Translations under genes and position numbers: made by a program | Part shown: positions 8,052 to 17,681 of the stretch, piece after piece | How positions within the stretch are numbered: the first letter of the stretch is position 1 | Layout: every line of letters begins with the position of its first letter | The notes under the pieces: model-generated | What the model saw: the letters and a program-made list of their open reading frames with translations, nothing else | Told to the model about the DNA's origin: nothing | Databases searched by the model: none | DNA from: Paracoccaceae bacterium | GTDB lineage: Bacteria; Pseudomonadota; Alphaproteobacteria; Rhodobacterales; Rhodobacteraceae | Assembly (NCBI GenBank): GCA_021647745.1 | Contig: JAKIUB010000006.1 | Coordinates: 1-64,000, forward strand | DNA: 64,000 nt | Direction of reading: 5' to 3'

Positions 8052-11000
8052 GTGCAGTTTAGCAAGCTAAGATTACTGGGGTTCAAAAGCTTTGTTGACC
8101 CGACAGAACTGGTGATCGCGCCGGGGCTGACCGGCGTTGTCGGGCCAAATGGCTGTGGCAAATCCAACCTGCTGGAGGCTCTGCGCTGGGTGATGGGCGA
8201 AAACCGCGCGAGTGCCATGCGCGGCGGCGGGATGGACGATGTTATTTTTGCCGGTGCAGACAGTCGCCCGGCCCGCAATTTCGCCGAAGTCACCCTGACA
8301 CTGGACAACCACGAGCGCCTCGCGCCGGCGGCTTTCAACACCGAAGACACTCTTGAAATCGTGCGCCGTATCACCCGCGATGCCGGTTCGGCCTACAAGG
8401 TTAACGGCAAGGAGTGTCGCGCCCGCGATGTGCAAATGCTGTTTGCCGATGCCTCGACCGGCGCGCACTCCCCTGCCTTGGTGCGCCAAGGCCAGATCGC
8501 CGAGCTGATCAATGCAAAGCCAAAAGCCCGCCGCCGTGTGCTGGAAGAAGCGGCGGGCATTTCGGGCCTATACAAGCGCCGCCATGAAGCCGAGCTGAAG
8601 CTCAACGGCACCGAGAGCAACCTGCTTCGGGTGGAAGACGTGCTGGAGCAGCTCGAGAACCAGCTCAAGACCCTTGAGCGGCAGGCACGGCAGGCGACGC
8701 GCTATCGCACGGTAGCCGACGAGCTGCGCCGCGCGGAGGGGCTTTTGCTCTATCGGCGATGGCGCGAGGCAGATGTAGAACGGCTGGCGGCCGAAGGCGT
8801 GCTGCGCGAGGCTGTAAAGGCAGCAGCAGCGGCGCAAACGCGTGCGCTGGCAGCAGCGCGGGCGCGCGAGGCCGGAGAGGGCAAGGTGCCTCCGCTGCGT
8901 GAGGAAGAGGCCATTGCGGGGGCTGTTTTGCAGCGCTTGCAGGTTGAACAAGTGGCGCTGCGGGAGGCGGAAACCCGTGCCTTGCAAACGATAACCGATC
9001 TGGAAAACAGCATTCAACAACTGGAAAAGGATGCAGAGCGAGAAGCGGCGCTCAACAAGGATGCCGGCGAGACGGTAGCGCGGCTGGAATGGGAGGCCGA
9101 GGCGCTGCAAAAAGCCGGCGAGGGCTATGAGGCCAAGCTGGAAACCGCGCGGGAAGAAGCCAGCGCAGCGGCGCTGGGCCTACAATCCATCGAGGCGGAG
9201 ACAGACCGGCTTTCGGAGGATGCGGCAAGGCTGGCAGCGCGGCACCAGTCGGCAAAACGGCGGCTGGAAGATGCCAAAGGGCTGGTCGGCAAGCTGGCTG
9301 GCGAAATGGAAAAATCAGCCACGGCCCGGCAGGAGCTGGCAGCCGCAGTGCGCAGGGCCGAGGCGGATGTGGCTGCCGCCGAGGCGGGGCAAAAGGCGCG
9401 GGTCGAGGCGGTGGAGCAGGCCGAATCGGCTTTGCTGGCCGCAGAAGAAAAGCGTGCGCAGGCCCAGCAGGCCGAAAGCGACGCGCGCGTAGCGCTAAGC
9501 GAGGCTGACGGCGAGGCCAAGGCGTTGGAGGCCGAGCTGGCAGGGGTCCGCCGCTTGATAGAACGCGGCCGTGGCGATGGCGACCAGCTGCTTGACAAGG
9601 TGCGGGCCGAAAACGGCTATGAGGCGGCACTGGGTGCCGCGCTTTCGGATGATTTGAAGGCTCCGGAGGTTTCGGGGGATATGCCTTCGGGCTGGGTAGA
9701 TATCGGCCCTCTGGAGCAGGCGCAATATTTACCCGAGGGTGCCGGGCATTTGGTAGAGCATGTTACTGCGCCTAAAGTCCTCGCCCGACGGCTGCAAATG
9801 ACAGGGCTTGTGGCCCGCGCAGCAGGGAGCGAGATGCAGGCGCGGCTTTTACCCGGCCAGCGCCTGGTTTCGCTTGAGGGTGATTTGTGGCGGTGGGACG
9901 GTTTCAGGGCCGGCGCAGAGGATACCCCTTCCGAGGCGGCTTTGCGCTTGCAGCAGCAAAACCGGCTGACAGAGCTGGAAAAGATAGCGGACACGGCTGC
10001 AAAACGCGCAGACAAGGCCCGAACCAGCCACGGGATAGCCCGCACGGCAATGGATGACACACAAGAAAAGGACAAGGCTTGCCGGACAGCGCGGCGCCGT
10101 GCGGATGAGGAAAACACCGTAGCGGTGCGGACTGTTTCCCGCTTGCGAGCTGAGCTGGAAACACTGGCTGGCCGGGTAGAGAGCCTTGATCTGGCGGTTG
10201 TCCGGCGGGAGGAGGAGGCGCTGGCGGCGCGGCGCTCCTTGCAGGAAGCCGAGCGCACGGCCGCAGATCTGGGAGACCTTGATGCCGCCCGCGAGGCCCT
10301 GGACCAGCATAAGCTTGGCGTGGAAGCCGCGCGACTAACGATGATGACCAAACGCTCGATTGCCGATGATTTACGCCGCGAAGGCGAGGCACGAGTGCGC
10401 CGTGCACGGGAAATCGAGCGGGAAAAGGCCAACTGGGAGCAGCGGCTTGAAAATGCCGGCACCCACCTGTTGGCTTTGGGCGAACGGATAGAGGCCGGCA
10501 AGCTGGATATTGCTAAAGCCCGCGCCGTTCCCGGCGAGATATCCGAAAAGCGTGGCAAGATGGCCGAGGCTCATGAAAAGGCCGAAATGCGGCGCAAAAA
10601 AGCGGCGGATGTTCTTGCGGAAGCTGAATCGGCGCTTCGCGCACTGGAAACAGAGGAAAGAGGGGCCGAGCGGCAGGCCTCTGATGCGCGAGAGGACCGC
10701 GCCCGCGCAGAAGCCCTGAATGGCGCAGCCGCCAACCGCGTGGAAGCTGCGGCAGAACGTGTGATGGAAGAAACCGGAGTTGCCCCGCAGGCACTTTTGG
10801 AAACACTGGAAGCCGACCCCGACAAAATGCCTGACTCGACCCTGATCGAAGCGGATGTGACACGCCTAAAACGGCAGCGCGAGGCGCTTGGCGCGGTCAA
10901 CCTGCGGGCAGAGGAGGATGCAACTGAAACCCGTGAAGAGCTAACCGCACTGGCTAAAGAAAAGGCCGATCTTGAAGCCGCCGTCGCCAAGTTGCGCCAC

Positions 11001-11510
11001 GGAATCGCCAATCTTAATTCCGAAGGAAGAGAGCGGCTTCTGGCGGCGTTTGAAACCGTGAACAAGAATTTCGAGATGCTGTTCAAGCACCTGTTCGGGG
11101 GCGGTGCTGCCGAGCTGGTGCTGGTGGAAAGCGATGATCCACTTGATGCGGGGCTGGAGATCATGTGCCAGCCGCCAGGCAAGAAGCTCTCGACGCTTTC
11201 CTTGCTTTCTGGTGGCGAGCAAACCCTGACGGCAATGTCACTTATTTTTGCAGTTTTCCTCGCCAATCCCAGCCCGATCTGCGTGCTGGACGAGGTGGAT
11301 GCGCCGCTGGATGATGCTAATGTAACCCGCTTTTGTGATTTGCTTGATGAGATGATCACCCAGACAAAAACCCGGTTTTTAATCATTACCCACCATGCGG
11401 TCACCATGAGCCGGATGGAGCGGCTTTTCGGGGTGACGATGGGGGAGCAGGGGGTTTCTCAGCTGGTGTCGGTGGATTTGCGGCAGGCGGAGGAGATCAT
11501 TGAGGGGTAG
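8052..11510 (+). CDS. smc: Chromosome segregation protein SMC
   Basis: A 1152-residue SMC ATPase of normal length. The head half-site has Walker A GPNGCGKSN at residues 31-39. Long coiled coils flank a hinge near residues 520-620. The C-terminal head carries the signature LSGGEQTLTAMSLIF and Walker B ICVLDEVDAPLDDANV. The protein compacts and helps segregate the chromosome with ScpA and ScpB, which are not in this window. Translation starts at a GTG (8052) behind TTGAGGAG. The coils are unusually rich in Ala, Glu and Arg, which creates long spurious frames on the other strands. Confidence 0.97.
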   Translation: MQFSKLRLLGFKSFVDPTELVIAPGLTGVVGPNGCGKSNLLEALRWVMGENRASAMRGGGMDDVIFAGADSRPARNFAEVTLTLDNHERLAPAAFNTEDTLEIVRRITRDAGSAYKVNGKECRARDVQMLFADASTGAHSPALVRQGQIAELINAKPKARRRVLEEAAGISGLYKRRHEAELKLNGTESNLLRVEDVLEQLENQLKTLERQARQATRYRTVADELRRAEGLLLYRRWREADVERLAAEGVLREAVKAAAAAQTRALAAARAREAGEGKVPPLREEEAIAGAVLQRLQVEQVALREAETRALQTITDLENSIQQLEKDAEREAALNKDAGETVARLEWEAEALQKAGEGYEAKLETAREEASAAALGLQSIEAETDRLSEDAARLAARHQSAKRRLEDAKGLVGKLAGEMEKSATARQELAAAVRRAEADVAAAEAGQKARVEAVEQAESALLAAEEKRAQAQQAESDARVALSEADGEAKALEAELAGVRRLIERGRGDGDQLLDKVRAENGYEAALGAALSDDLKAPEVSGDMPSGWVDIGPLEQAQYLPEGAGHLVEHVTAPKVLARRLQMTGLVARAAGSEMQARLLPGQRLVSLEGDLWRWDGFRAGAEDTPSEAALRLQQQNRLTELEKIADTAAKRADKARTSHGIARTAMDDTQEKDKACRTARRRADEENTVAVRTVSRLRAELETLAGRVESLDLAVVRREEEALAARRSLQEAERTAADLGDLDAAREALDQHKLGVEAARLTMMTKRSIADDLRREGEARVRRAREIEREKANWEQRLENAGTHLLALGERIEAGKLDIAKARAVPGEISEKRGKMAEAHEKAEMRRKKAADVLAEAESALRALETEERGAERQASDAREDRARAEALNGAAANRVEAAAERVMEETGVAPQALLETLEADPDKMPDSTLIEADVTRLKRQREALGAVNLRAEEDATETREELTALAKEKADLEAAVAKLRHGIANLNSEGRERLLAAFETVNKNFEMLFKHLFGGGAAELVLVESDDPLDAGLEIMCQPPGKKLSTLSLLSGGEQTLTAMSLIFAVFLANPSPICVLDEVDAPLDDANVTRFCDLLDEMITQTKTRFLIITHHAVTMSRMERLFGVTMGEQGVSQLVSVDLRQAEEIIEG

Positions 11511-11577
11511 GCTAACCCCCTTGAAATACTGCATAAATAACTTACATAAGCTGTATGAAAATTTATCAACTCCCCCT

Positions 11578-12687
11578 ATGACCCTCCGCCGCCTTAGCCA
11601 CCTTCTTTCCGTGATTGCTATCGCGCTGGCGGGCGTTGCGCTTTATATCAGGCCTGACCCCACGGTGGCCACATGCTTAAATCGCGGGCAAGCCTCCGAG
11701 ATAATAACGGCCTGCACCGCGCTGATCGAAAACCCTGATACCAAAGCCGACGCCTTGCCTGTGTATTTGTATAAGCGGGCATGGGCGGCCCGCAGGGTGC
11801 ATGATTTTGAAATGGCGATGGCCGACATAACCCGTGCGCTGGATTTGCGGCCCGATACCCCGCTTATCTGGGTGAACAAAGCCTTTATAAATAACGCGCA
11901 GGGAGCTTTAGAGGCCGCCGATGCAGATTTTGAGCGCGCGCTGGCATTGGAGCCGAAAAACCTGTTTACGATAATGGACCGCGCAGTTGTTTACACTGGC
12001 CGTAGTGACTATCCGGCAGCCTTGCGCGACTATGAGCGTGCCATGCAAATTGACCCGAATAGCAAAAGAGCCGCTCTGGGAATCATTCAAACTCTGGAAA
12101 AAATGGGCGAGTTTGATACGGCCATTGAGCGCCGAATAGCCGCGACCAAGCAGTGGCCGGAGGATGCCAAAATTTTACTTGGCCTCGGGAGCTTGCAGTA
12201 TGGCACGCAAAACTATCAGGCGGCGCTTGTCAGCTTTGAAGCTGCCGCGCGGCTTGATCCTGAGCATGAGCTAAACCTGTTCTTGCTCGGGGCAGCCAAT
12301 TTGAGATTGGGAAATATCTCCCTCGGAAAATCTTATATCGAGGGACACGCAGCACAGCTTGCACAAAGTATGGAAACCGAAGGGAGCCTCTACCGTCGAG
12401 CCACCATGGTGATCGCCAATGTTACGCAGCTAGCGGGCAATTTTGATTTCTTTTTTCGGGGGGTTAGCTATGCGATTGTTGGGCAACCAGAGCTTTCACG
12501 CGCGGCGTTTCAGCGCTATCTCGATAGCGGAGGCAGCAATGCCATGGGCATAATGCAAAGATTATTGGCAAATTATTATGGATGCGCTGGTGCTGGCTGT
12601 GAAGGGCGCGATGATGAGCGCTACGAGGCCGCCCTTAGCCGCTATATTGATGCGACTGGCAACACATTTTCGCTCGACAACTATTAA
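11578..12687 (+). CDS. TPR-repeat protein with N-terminal membrane anchor
   Basis: A 369-residue protein. Residues 1-25 form a hydrophobic helix that could be a signal peptide or an anchor. After it come at least five tetratricopeptide-like repeats, for example ALDLRPDTPLIWVNKAFINN, ALALEPKNLFTIMDRAVVYT and AMQIDPNSKRAALGIIQTLE. The C-terminal 70 residues contain a CAGAGC pair of cysteines. Probably a periplasmic or membrane-associated scaffold; the partner is unknown. The start at 11578 is chosen because the signal-like helix follows at once; the frame stays open upstream into the end of smc. The gene converges with trxC. Confidence 0.75.
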   Translation: MTLRRLSHLLSVIAIALAGVALYIRPDPTVATCLNRGQASEIITACTALIENPDTKADALPVYLYKRAWAARRVHDFEMAMADITRALDLRPDTPLIWVNKAFINNAQGALEAADADFERALALEPKNLFTIMDRAVVYTGRSDYPAALRDYERAMQIDPNSKRAALGIIQTLEKMGEFDTAIERRIAATKQWPEDAKILLGLGSLQYGTQNYQAALVSFEAAARLDPEHELNLFLLGAANLRLGNISLGKSYIEGHAAQLAQSMETEGSLYRRATMVIANVTQLAGNFDFFFRGVSYAIVGQPELSRAAFQRYLDSGGSNAMGIMQRLLANYYGCAGAGCEGRDDERYEAALSRYIDATGNTFSLDNY

Positions 12688-12692
12688 GCGCT

Positions 12693-13124
12693 TTACATAT
12701 GGCTTTGCACCCATGCCTTTATCTGGTCAGCCCTTAGCGCGCCGGACTGGCGAGCAACCTCTTTGCCGTTTTTAAACATCGCCATGGTGGGGATGCCGCG
12801 AATATTGTGGCGTTGGGAAACGGCTTTATGCTCTTCGGTGTTGATTTTGGCGAAGCGCACCGATGTGCCGAGCTGGGTGGCGGCTTTGGAAAACTCGGGG
12901 GCCATCATCCGGCAGGGGCCGCACCAAGGCGCCCAGAAATCTACCACCAGCGGGAGTTGGTCACGTTTGCTGGCTTTGGCGAGGGTGGCGGCATCAATCT
13001 CCTTAACCTTGGGCGGGTTAAGCAACTGGCCACAGGTGCCGCATTTGGGCTTGGCTGAAAGCCGCTCTTCAGGCACGCGGTTTACGGTGCCACAGCTAAG
13101 GCAGGTGAGGTTTTTGGCTGACAT
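12693..13124 (-). CDS. trxC: Thioredoxin 2 (zinc-binding thioredoxin TrxC)
   Basis: A 143-residue protein. The N-terminal zinc ribbon has two Cys pairs (C8/C11 and C28/C31). A thioredoxin domain follows with the active site WCGPC at C68 and C71, and the cis-proline loop GIPTMAMF. This layout is specific for TrxC. It reduces protein disulfides in the cytoplasm with thioredoxin reductase and is often linked to oxidative stress. Monocistronic, with the convergent TPR gene 5 bases away. Confidence 0.95.
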   Translation of the reverse strand: MSAKNLTCLSCGTVNRVPEERLSAKPKCGTCGQLLNPPKVKEIDAATLAKASKRDQLPLVVDFWAPWCGPCRMMAPEFSKAATQLGTSVRFAKINTEEHKAVSQRHNIRGIPTMAMFKNGKEVARQSGALRADQIKAWVQSHM

Positions 13125-13284
13125 TTTGGGGCTCCAAAAATATTCGGGTTACTGCATATATTGAGATGTCAGGCCAGATTTCAAGAGCGCGGGCTTGAAG
13201 TGCAGGTGCGGCTGGCTAAAAAAGGCAGGCTGATCGCCACTATGGATTTTAAATAACCATCACGGCGCGAGCTTAAGGCTGCAA

Positions 13285-13314
13285 AGCAAAACACGGGATA
13301 ACGTGTTATTTGCT
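13285..13314 (-). terminator. Hairpin downstream of the flagellar operon
   Basis: An imperfect stem pairs AGCAAA plus ACACG (13285-13295) with CGTGT plus TTTGCT (13302-13314, two-base bulge) around a GGATAA loop. It lies 13 bases past the end of the last flagellar-cluster gene on the minus strand. Only a weak T-rich tail follows, so terminator is a tentative call. Confidence 0.35.
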
Positions 13315-13326
13315 AGCCGAAAAGCG

Positions 13327-13719
13327 TTAACGGTCCGGGGCGCGGCCTTCTTGTTCGGCTTTGCGGCGATCTTGCATCAATTCCTCATGCTCGGCCTGTT
13401 TTAACATGTCTTTTATCACCGTTGTTTTGGCATCACTGATCGCGGCAAAACTACGGGCACTTTCGGCTTGGGCCTCCTGAATTTGGCGGCGGGATTTCAG
13501 GCGGGTGCTTTCCTGATCAGCCCAGCCAAGCCAGCGGCTGATAATGGCGAGATCTTCGGGCGGAGTGTCTTCCATGGTGGTGTTGATCTCTTTGGCCAGC
13601 GCCGCTATTTGACGGGCGGTGGCGGCGGTTTTTGCATTGGCTCGGGTCAGCTCTGCCATATCGCGCAGGCGTTTTTGCCCGGCAAGGTCGCGCAATATTT
13701 TCAGCTCGTCCGGGGTCAT
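13327..13719 (-). CDS. Uncharacterised helical protein at the end of the flhA-fliR-flhB operon
   Basis: A 130-residue charged protein that should be almost wholly alpha-helical. Its start overlaps the flhB stop by 4 bases (ATGA), so it is translationally coupled to the export apparatus. Composition (many Ala, Glu, Lys and Arg, no Cys, no signal peptide) fits a cytoplasmic coiled-coil such as an export chaperone or FliJ-like protein. I recognise no signature that would confirm either, so the function stays open. Confidence 0.7.
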   Translation of the reverse strand: MTPDELKILRDLAGQKRLRDMAELTRANAKTAATARQIAALAKEINTTMEDTPPEDLAIISRWLGWADQESTRLKSRRQIQEAQAESARSFAAISDAKTTVIKDMLKQAEHEELMQDRRKAEQEGRAPDR

Positions 13720-14807
13720 GCGCCGCGCTCCTTGGCTTTGGCGCGCATTTCGGTGGCAAAGCGTATCGCGGCGGCGATGGCGCGGTAGTGGTCCGTGTCA
13801 ATCTCGTGGCCGATTTTTACCGTTGCGTGCAATGCGCGCGCGGTCGGCGGGTCGCTATGGATCGGCACGCCGGACTCACCGGCAACCTCGCGAATTCGCC
13901 GCGCCACATCATCAACCCCTTTGGCGATCACTACCGGTGCCGTGCCGGGGGTGCGCGCCCATTCCAGCGCCACCGCGTAATGGGTCGGGTTGACCACCAC
14001 CACATCGGCGCGCGGCACATCATGCAGCATCTGGTTGGTGGCAATCTCTTGCGCGCGGGCACGGCGCTGGGATTTCATATGTGGATCCCCCTCCGATTCC
14101 TTGCTTTCATCCTTCACTTCTTTATGGGTCATGCGCAGCTTTTGCAGGTGATGGTATTTTTGCCACATGAAATCAACCAGCGCGATCGACATAGCAATAA
14201 TCATAACCATCAACACCATAGCCGATAAAATTTCGCCAAGCATGGTCACCACCTCCCACGGCTCCCCTCGTACAATACCCAGAATCTCGTCCTTTTTGGC
14301 CGCGAGATAAAAATAGGACCCAGTCGAAACCAGCACCATTTTCGCCACAGTTTTAAGAAACTCGACAATCCCCTTGACCCCGAATTTGTTTTTAATCCCT
14401 TGCAGCGGTGATATCCGGTTGCCTTTGGGTTTTACTTTATCCGGCGCCACCACAAATATCCGCTGCGCCAGCGAGACCAGCAACACCGCCAGAAACGGTA
14501 GCAAAAATATCGGTATCAGCACCTGGATTGATTGGCCAAACAGCGAGGCCGCCAGCTGGCTGCCACCGGTTGATAAAAATTGCCGGCTAAGGGTATCCGC
14601 ATTGGCAAAAACCTGCGCCAGCACCCCTGCCCCCACACCCACACCCGACAGGCCGACAAAGGTAAAAGCCAAATATAACCCAAGATAAGCCGCCGCCGCA
14701 GATACATCCGGCGAACGGGCAATATCCCCTTTTTTGCGGGATTTTTCTATTTTTTGCTGACTTGCCTCATGGGTTTTCTCGCCACTTTCGTCTTTTTCAC
14801 CGCTCAT
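13716..14807 (-). CDS. flhB: Flagellar export apparatus protein FlhB
   Basis: A 363-residue membrane protein: a Lys/Glu-rich N-terminus (EKTHEASQQKIEKSRKKG is a family signature), four hydrophobic helices, and a cytoplasmic domain with the autocleavage site NPTH near residue 270. FlhB switches export from rod-hook to filament substrates. A very similar type III secretion homologue exists, but flhA and fliR alongside and the length support the flagellar protein. It overlaps fliR by 4 bases. Confidence 0.95.
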   Translation of the reverse strand: MSGEKDESGEKTHEASQQKIEKSRKKGDIARSPDVSAAAAYLGLYLAFTFVGLSGVGVGAGVLAQVFANADTLSRQFLSTGGSQLAASLFGQSIQVLIPIFLLPFLAVLLVSLAQRIFVVAPDKVKPKGNRISPLQGIKNKFGVKGIVEFLKTVAKMVLVSTGSYFYLAAKKDEILGIVRGEPWEVVTMLGEILSAMVLMVMIIAMSIALVDFMWQKYHHLQKLRMTHKEVKDESKESEGDPHMKSQRRARAQEIATNQMLHDVPRADVVVVNPTHYAVALEWARTPGTAPVVIAKGVDDVARRIREVAGESGVPIHSDPPTARALHATVKIGHEIDTDHYRAIAAAIRFATEMRAKAKERGA

Positions 14808-15586
14808 TCCGGCATCCCCATCGGGTTGGCCAACACCATATCCAGCCGGTCATTCCAGACCGTAATGATAGTCGGCCCCGCCAGAAGCAGCAGCAAAAGC
14901 GCGCCCGCAGTGATCAGCGGCGCACCAACAAAAGCAACCAATAGGCTCGGCATCGCGCGGTTGATCGCACCAAGCGCCAGATTATAGGCAAAAGATGCAA
15001 TCACAAACGGGGCCGACATGGTGAAGCCAAAGGCAAACACATCTGACACCCGCGCAATACCCCATTCTGCAATATCACCGGCAATCGGAATAGTGCCGAG
15101 CGGAAAGAGATCATAGGTCGAGGCAATGGCGAGACTGGCCTTTATATGCAGGCCGGTTACCAGCGCCAGCGCCAGCCCTGCCAACATCAGGATATTGCCG
15201 ATGGCGGGCATCGGGTCAGGGGTAACACCAACACCGGCCACTTGGGTAATGGCGGTCGATTGCGCCGCGATGCTGCCCGCGAGCTGTAGCGCCATCACCA
15301 ACAGGCGCAGCGAAATACCGATCAAAAACCCGATGCCGGCCTCGATAACGATCAACCCGCCAAAGGCCGGCAAAGCTGTATTTATATCTGGCAAGACCGG
15401 TTCCACCATCGGCCAAACCACCAGCGTAAACCCGATCGCTGCCATCAATCGTACCCGGCTCGGGATCGCCTGTTCGCCAAAACCCGGCATCAAGGCCACC
15501 GCTGCCGCCACCCGCACAAAAACCAGTATCAGCCCCCCGAGGCTGGTGCCGGATTGTGCCAGTATTTGCGCCAACCCCTCAAGCAT
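14804..15586 (-). CDS. fliR: Flagellar biosynthetic protein FliR
   Basis: A 260-residue protein with about six transmembrane helices in the FliR/SctT pattern (VRVAAAVALMPGFGEQAIPS near the N-terminus, then AGSIAAQSTAITQVAG). FliR is part of the FliPQR export gate in the flagellar basal body. Its start shares one base with the flhA stop and its end overlaps flhB, so the three are one translational unit. Confidence 0.94.
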   Translation of the reverse strand: MLEGLAQILAQSGTSLGGLILVFVRVAAAVALMPGFGEQAIPSRVRLMAAIGFTLVVWPMVEPVLPDINTALPAFGGLIVIEAGIGFLIGISLRLLVMALQLAGSIAAQSTAITQVAGVGVTPDPMPAIGNILMLAGLALALVTGLHIKASLAIASTYDLFPLGTIPIAGDIAEWGIARVSDVFAFGFTMSAPFVIASFAYNLALGAINRAMPSLLVAFVGAPLITAGALLLLLLAGPTIITVWNDRLDMVLANPMGMPE

Positions 15587-17673
15587 CAGGCCATGCCCAC
15601 CAGTGCCGGTTGAGCATTGGCGCCGACCTCTTCAAAGCTGAAAACCGGGTTGCGAATGCCTTTGGCGCTCAGCACCGTGTGCAAAAACCGCCGTCGCCGC
15701 GCCGAGGTGATAACCGCCGGATAGCGCCCGTTTTCGCCAGCTTTGCTCACCTGCTCGGCCACGGCCCCCGCCAGCCGGTTGAACTCGTGCGGCGGCAGCG
15801 CCACATCGGCACCGCCATGTTCGCCCTCCAGCTGGTGCTTTTGAAACAAGGCCTCCCATTCGGGCGAAAGCTGCACCAGCGGCAGCGCGCCGTCGGGCTC
15901 CTGCATGTCGGCGATCAACTGAAAACCAAGGCGTTGGCGCACATATTCAGTAACCGCTTCTATTCCGCTCAGGGTGCCGTTGGCCTCGGCAATGGATTCC
16001 AGAATAAGCGGCAGGTTGCGGATAGAGACCTGCTCCTCCAGCAACAGCCGCAGCACTGATTGCAGCAGATCAATCGAGACCTTGTCGGGCACGAACTCGT
16101 CCAGTATCCGGCGATTGGCGGCAGCGCGGGTAGGCTCTGAAACCGCCACGAATTCATCCAGCAATTTACGCAGGGTGCGGCGGTTGAACAACCTGCCAAA
16201 ATTTTGCTTCAATACCTCGAGCAGGTGGGTGGATACCACCTCGGTCGGGGTGACCACCGACAGCCCTTGCAGCGCGGCCTCTTCTTGCATGGCGGGGTCG
16301 ATCCAGCGGGCGGGGGCACCATAAACCGGCTCGGATACATCATGGCCCTTGGGCGCGCTGGCAGCATCATCTGCCAGCAGCACCAGCACCTTGCCAATCT
16401 CGACCTCTGATCGCGCAATCTCGACCCCCTGAATGCGGATCACATAGGTGCCATTGGGCAACAGGGTGGAATCCGTCAGCCTGATTTCGGGGATCACCAC
16501 GCCGAATTGCGCGGCGATGTGGTTGCGCATGTTCAAAATCCTCCGGTCCAGCCCCGAGATTTCATCCATCACTGTCGCCACCAGATCAGAGGCGAACTCC
16601 AGGTGAATCTCGTCCAGATCCAGCATATCGCCAAGGGTTTTTTGTGGTACGGCGGCCGGTTTATCCGTAGCCTTGGTTTGCGCGGCTTCTGCCGCCTCAC
16701 GCGCCTTGCGCTTGAAGCTGACATAGGCCGCCGCCCCCAGCGCCGCCGCACCGGCAAAAAACGGAATCATCGGCAGGCCGGGAATAAGGCCAAACAGCGC
16801 CAGCATCGCGGCCACCGTCGCCAATGCCTCGGGATAGGCGCCAAGCTGGCTGGTAAGCGCTTTATCGGCCGAGCCAAGCACCCCGCCCTTGGAAAGCAAA
16901 AGCGCGGAAGCAATCGAGATGATAACCGAGGGAAATTGTGAAACCAGCCCATCGCCCACAGTGAGGATTGCATAGGTTTCAAAGGCTTGACCAACCGGCA
17001 TGCCATGCACAAACACCCCCATCACCAAGCCCATGATCAGGTTGAGCATGGTGATCAGCAACCCCGCCACAGCATCGCCCTTCACAAATTTCGAGGCACC
17101 ATCAAGCGAGCCGAAAAACGTGGTTTCCTCCTGCTCGGTCTTGCGACGCTTTTTGGCTTCTTCGTGGTCGATCGCACCGGCCGCCATATCACTGTCAATC
17201 GCCAGCTGCTTGCCGGGCATGCCATCAAGCGCAAAGCGCGCGCCGACCTCGGCCATACGCCCCGCACCCTTGGTGATAACGATAAAGTTGACGATTAGCA
17301 GCACACCAAACACCACCAGCCCGAGATAAACCGAGCCGCCCATGATAAACATCGCAAAGCCCTCGATCACATCGCCCGCCGCATCGGTGCCGGTATGGCC
17401 CTCGCCGATGATGAGCTTGGTAGAGGATACATTCAGCGACAGCCGCAGCATCAGGCTGGCCAGCAAAATGGTTGGAAAGGCCGAAAACTCCAGCGGGCGC
17501 GAGATGAAAAGCGTGATCGTGAAAATCAGGATCGCGATCGCAAAACTGGCGGCCAGCCCGATATCAAGCACCCATGCCGGCATCGGCAAGATCATCATCG
17601 CGATCACCGCCATCAGCGCAATGCTGAGCATAACTGTGGGTTGGTAAAGGGTAGCAATAGATAGTTTTGGCAT
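15586..17673 (-). CDS. flhA: Flagellar biosynthesis protein FlhA
   Basis: A 695-residue export-gate protein. The first 320 residues carry about eight membrane helices, including the FHIPEP signature region (SLNVSSTKLIIGEGHTGTD, then ARFALDGMPGKQLAIDSDM and GSLDGASKFVKGDAVAGLL). The remaining 370 residues form the cytoplasmic ring domain that docks substrates and chaperones. Length is normal. It follows the transglycosylase gene by 8 bases and leads into fliR. Confidence 0.97.
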   Translation of the reverse strand: MPKLSIATLYQPTVMLSIALMAVIAMMILPMPAWVLDIGLAASFAIAILIFTITLFISRPLEFSAFPTILLASLMLRLSLNVSSTKLIIGEGHTGTDAAGDVIEGFAMFIMGGSVYLGLVVFGVLLIVNFIVITKGAGRMAEVGARFALDGMPGKQLAIDSDMAAGAIDHEEAKKRRKTEQEETTFFGSLDGASKFVKGDAVAGLLITMLNLIMGLVMGVFVHGMPVGQAFETYAILTVGDGLVSQFPSVIISIASALLLSKGGVLGSADKALTSQLGAYPEALATVAAMLALFGLIPGLPMIPFFAGAAALGAAAYVSFKRKAREAAEAAQTKATDKPAAVPQKTLGDMLDLDEIHLEFASDLVATVMDEISGLDRRILNMRNHIAAQFGVVIPEIRLTDSTLLPNGTYVIRIQGVEIARSEVEIGKVLVLLADDAASAPKGHDVSEPVYGAPARWIDPAMQEEAALQGLSVVTPTEVVSTHLLEVLKQNFGRLFNRRTLRKLLDEFVAVSEPTRAAANRRILDEFVPDKVSIDLLQSVLRLLLEEQVSIRNLPLILESIAEANGTLSGIEAVTEYVRQRLGFQLIADMQEPDGALPLVQLSPEWEALFQKHQLEGEHGGADVALPPHEFNRLAGAVAEQVSKAGENGRYPAVITSARRRRFLHTVLSAKGIRNPVFSFEEVGANAQPALVGMA

Positions 17674-17681
17674 CGGTATTC

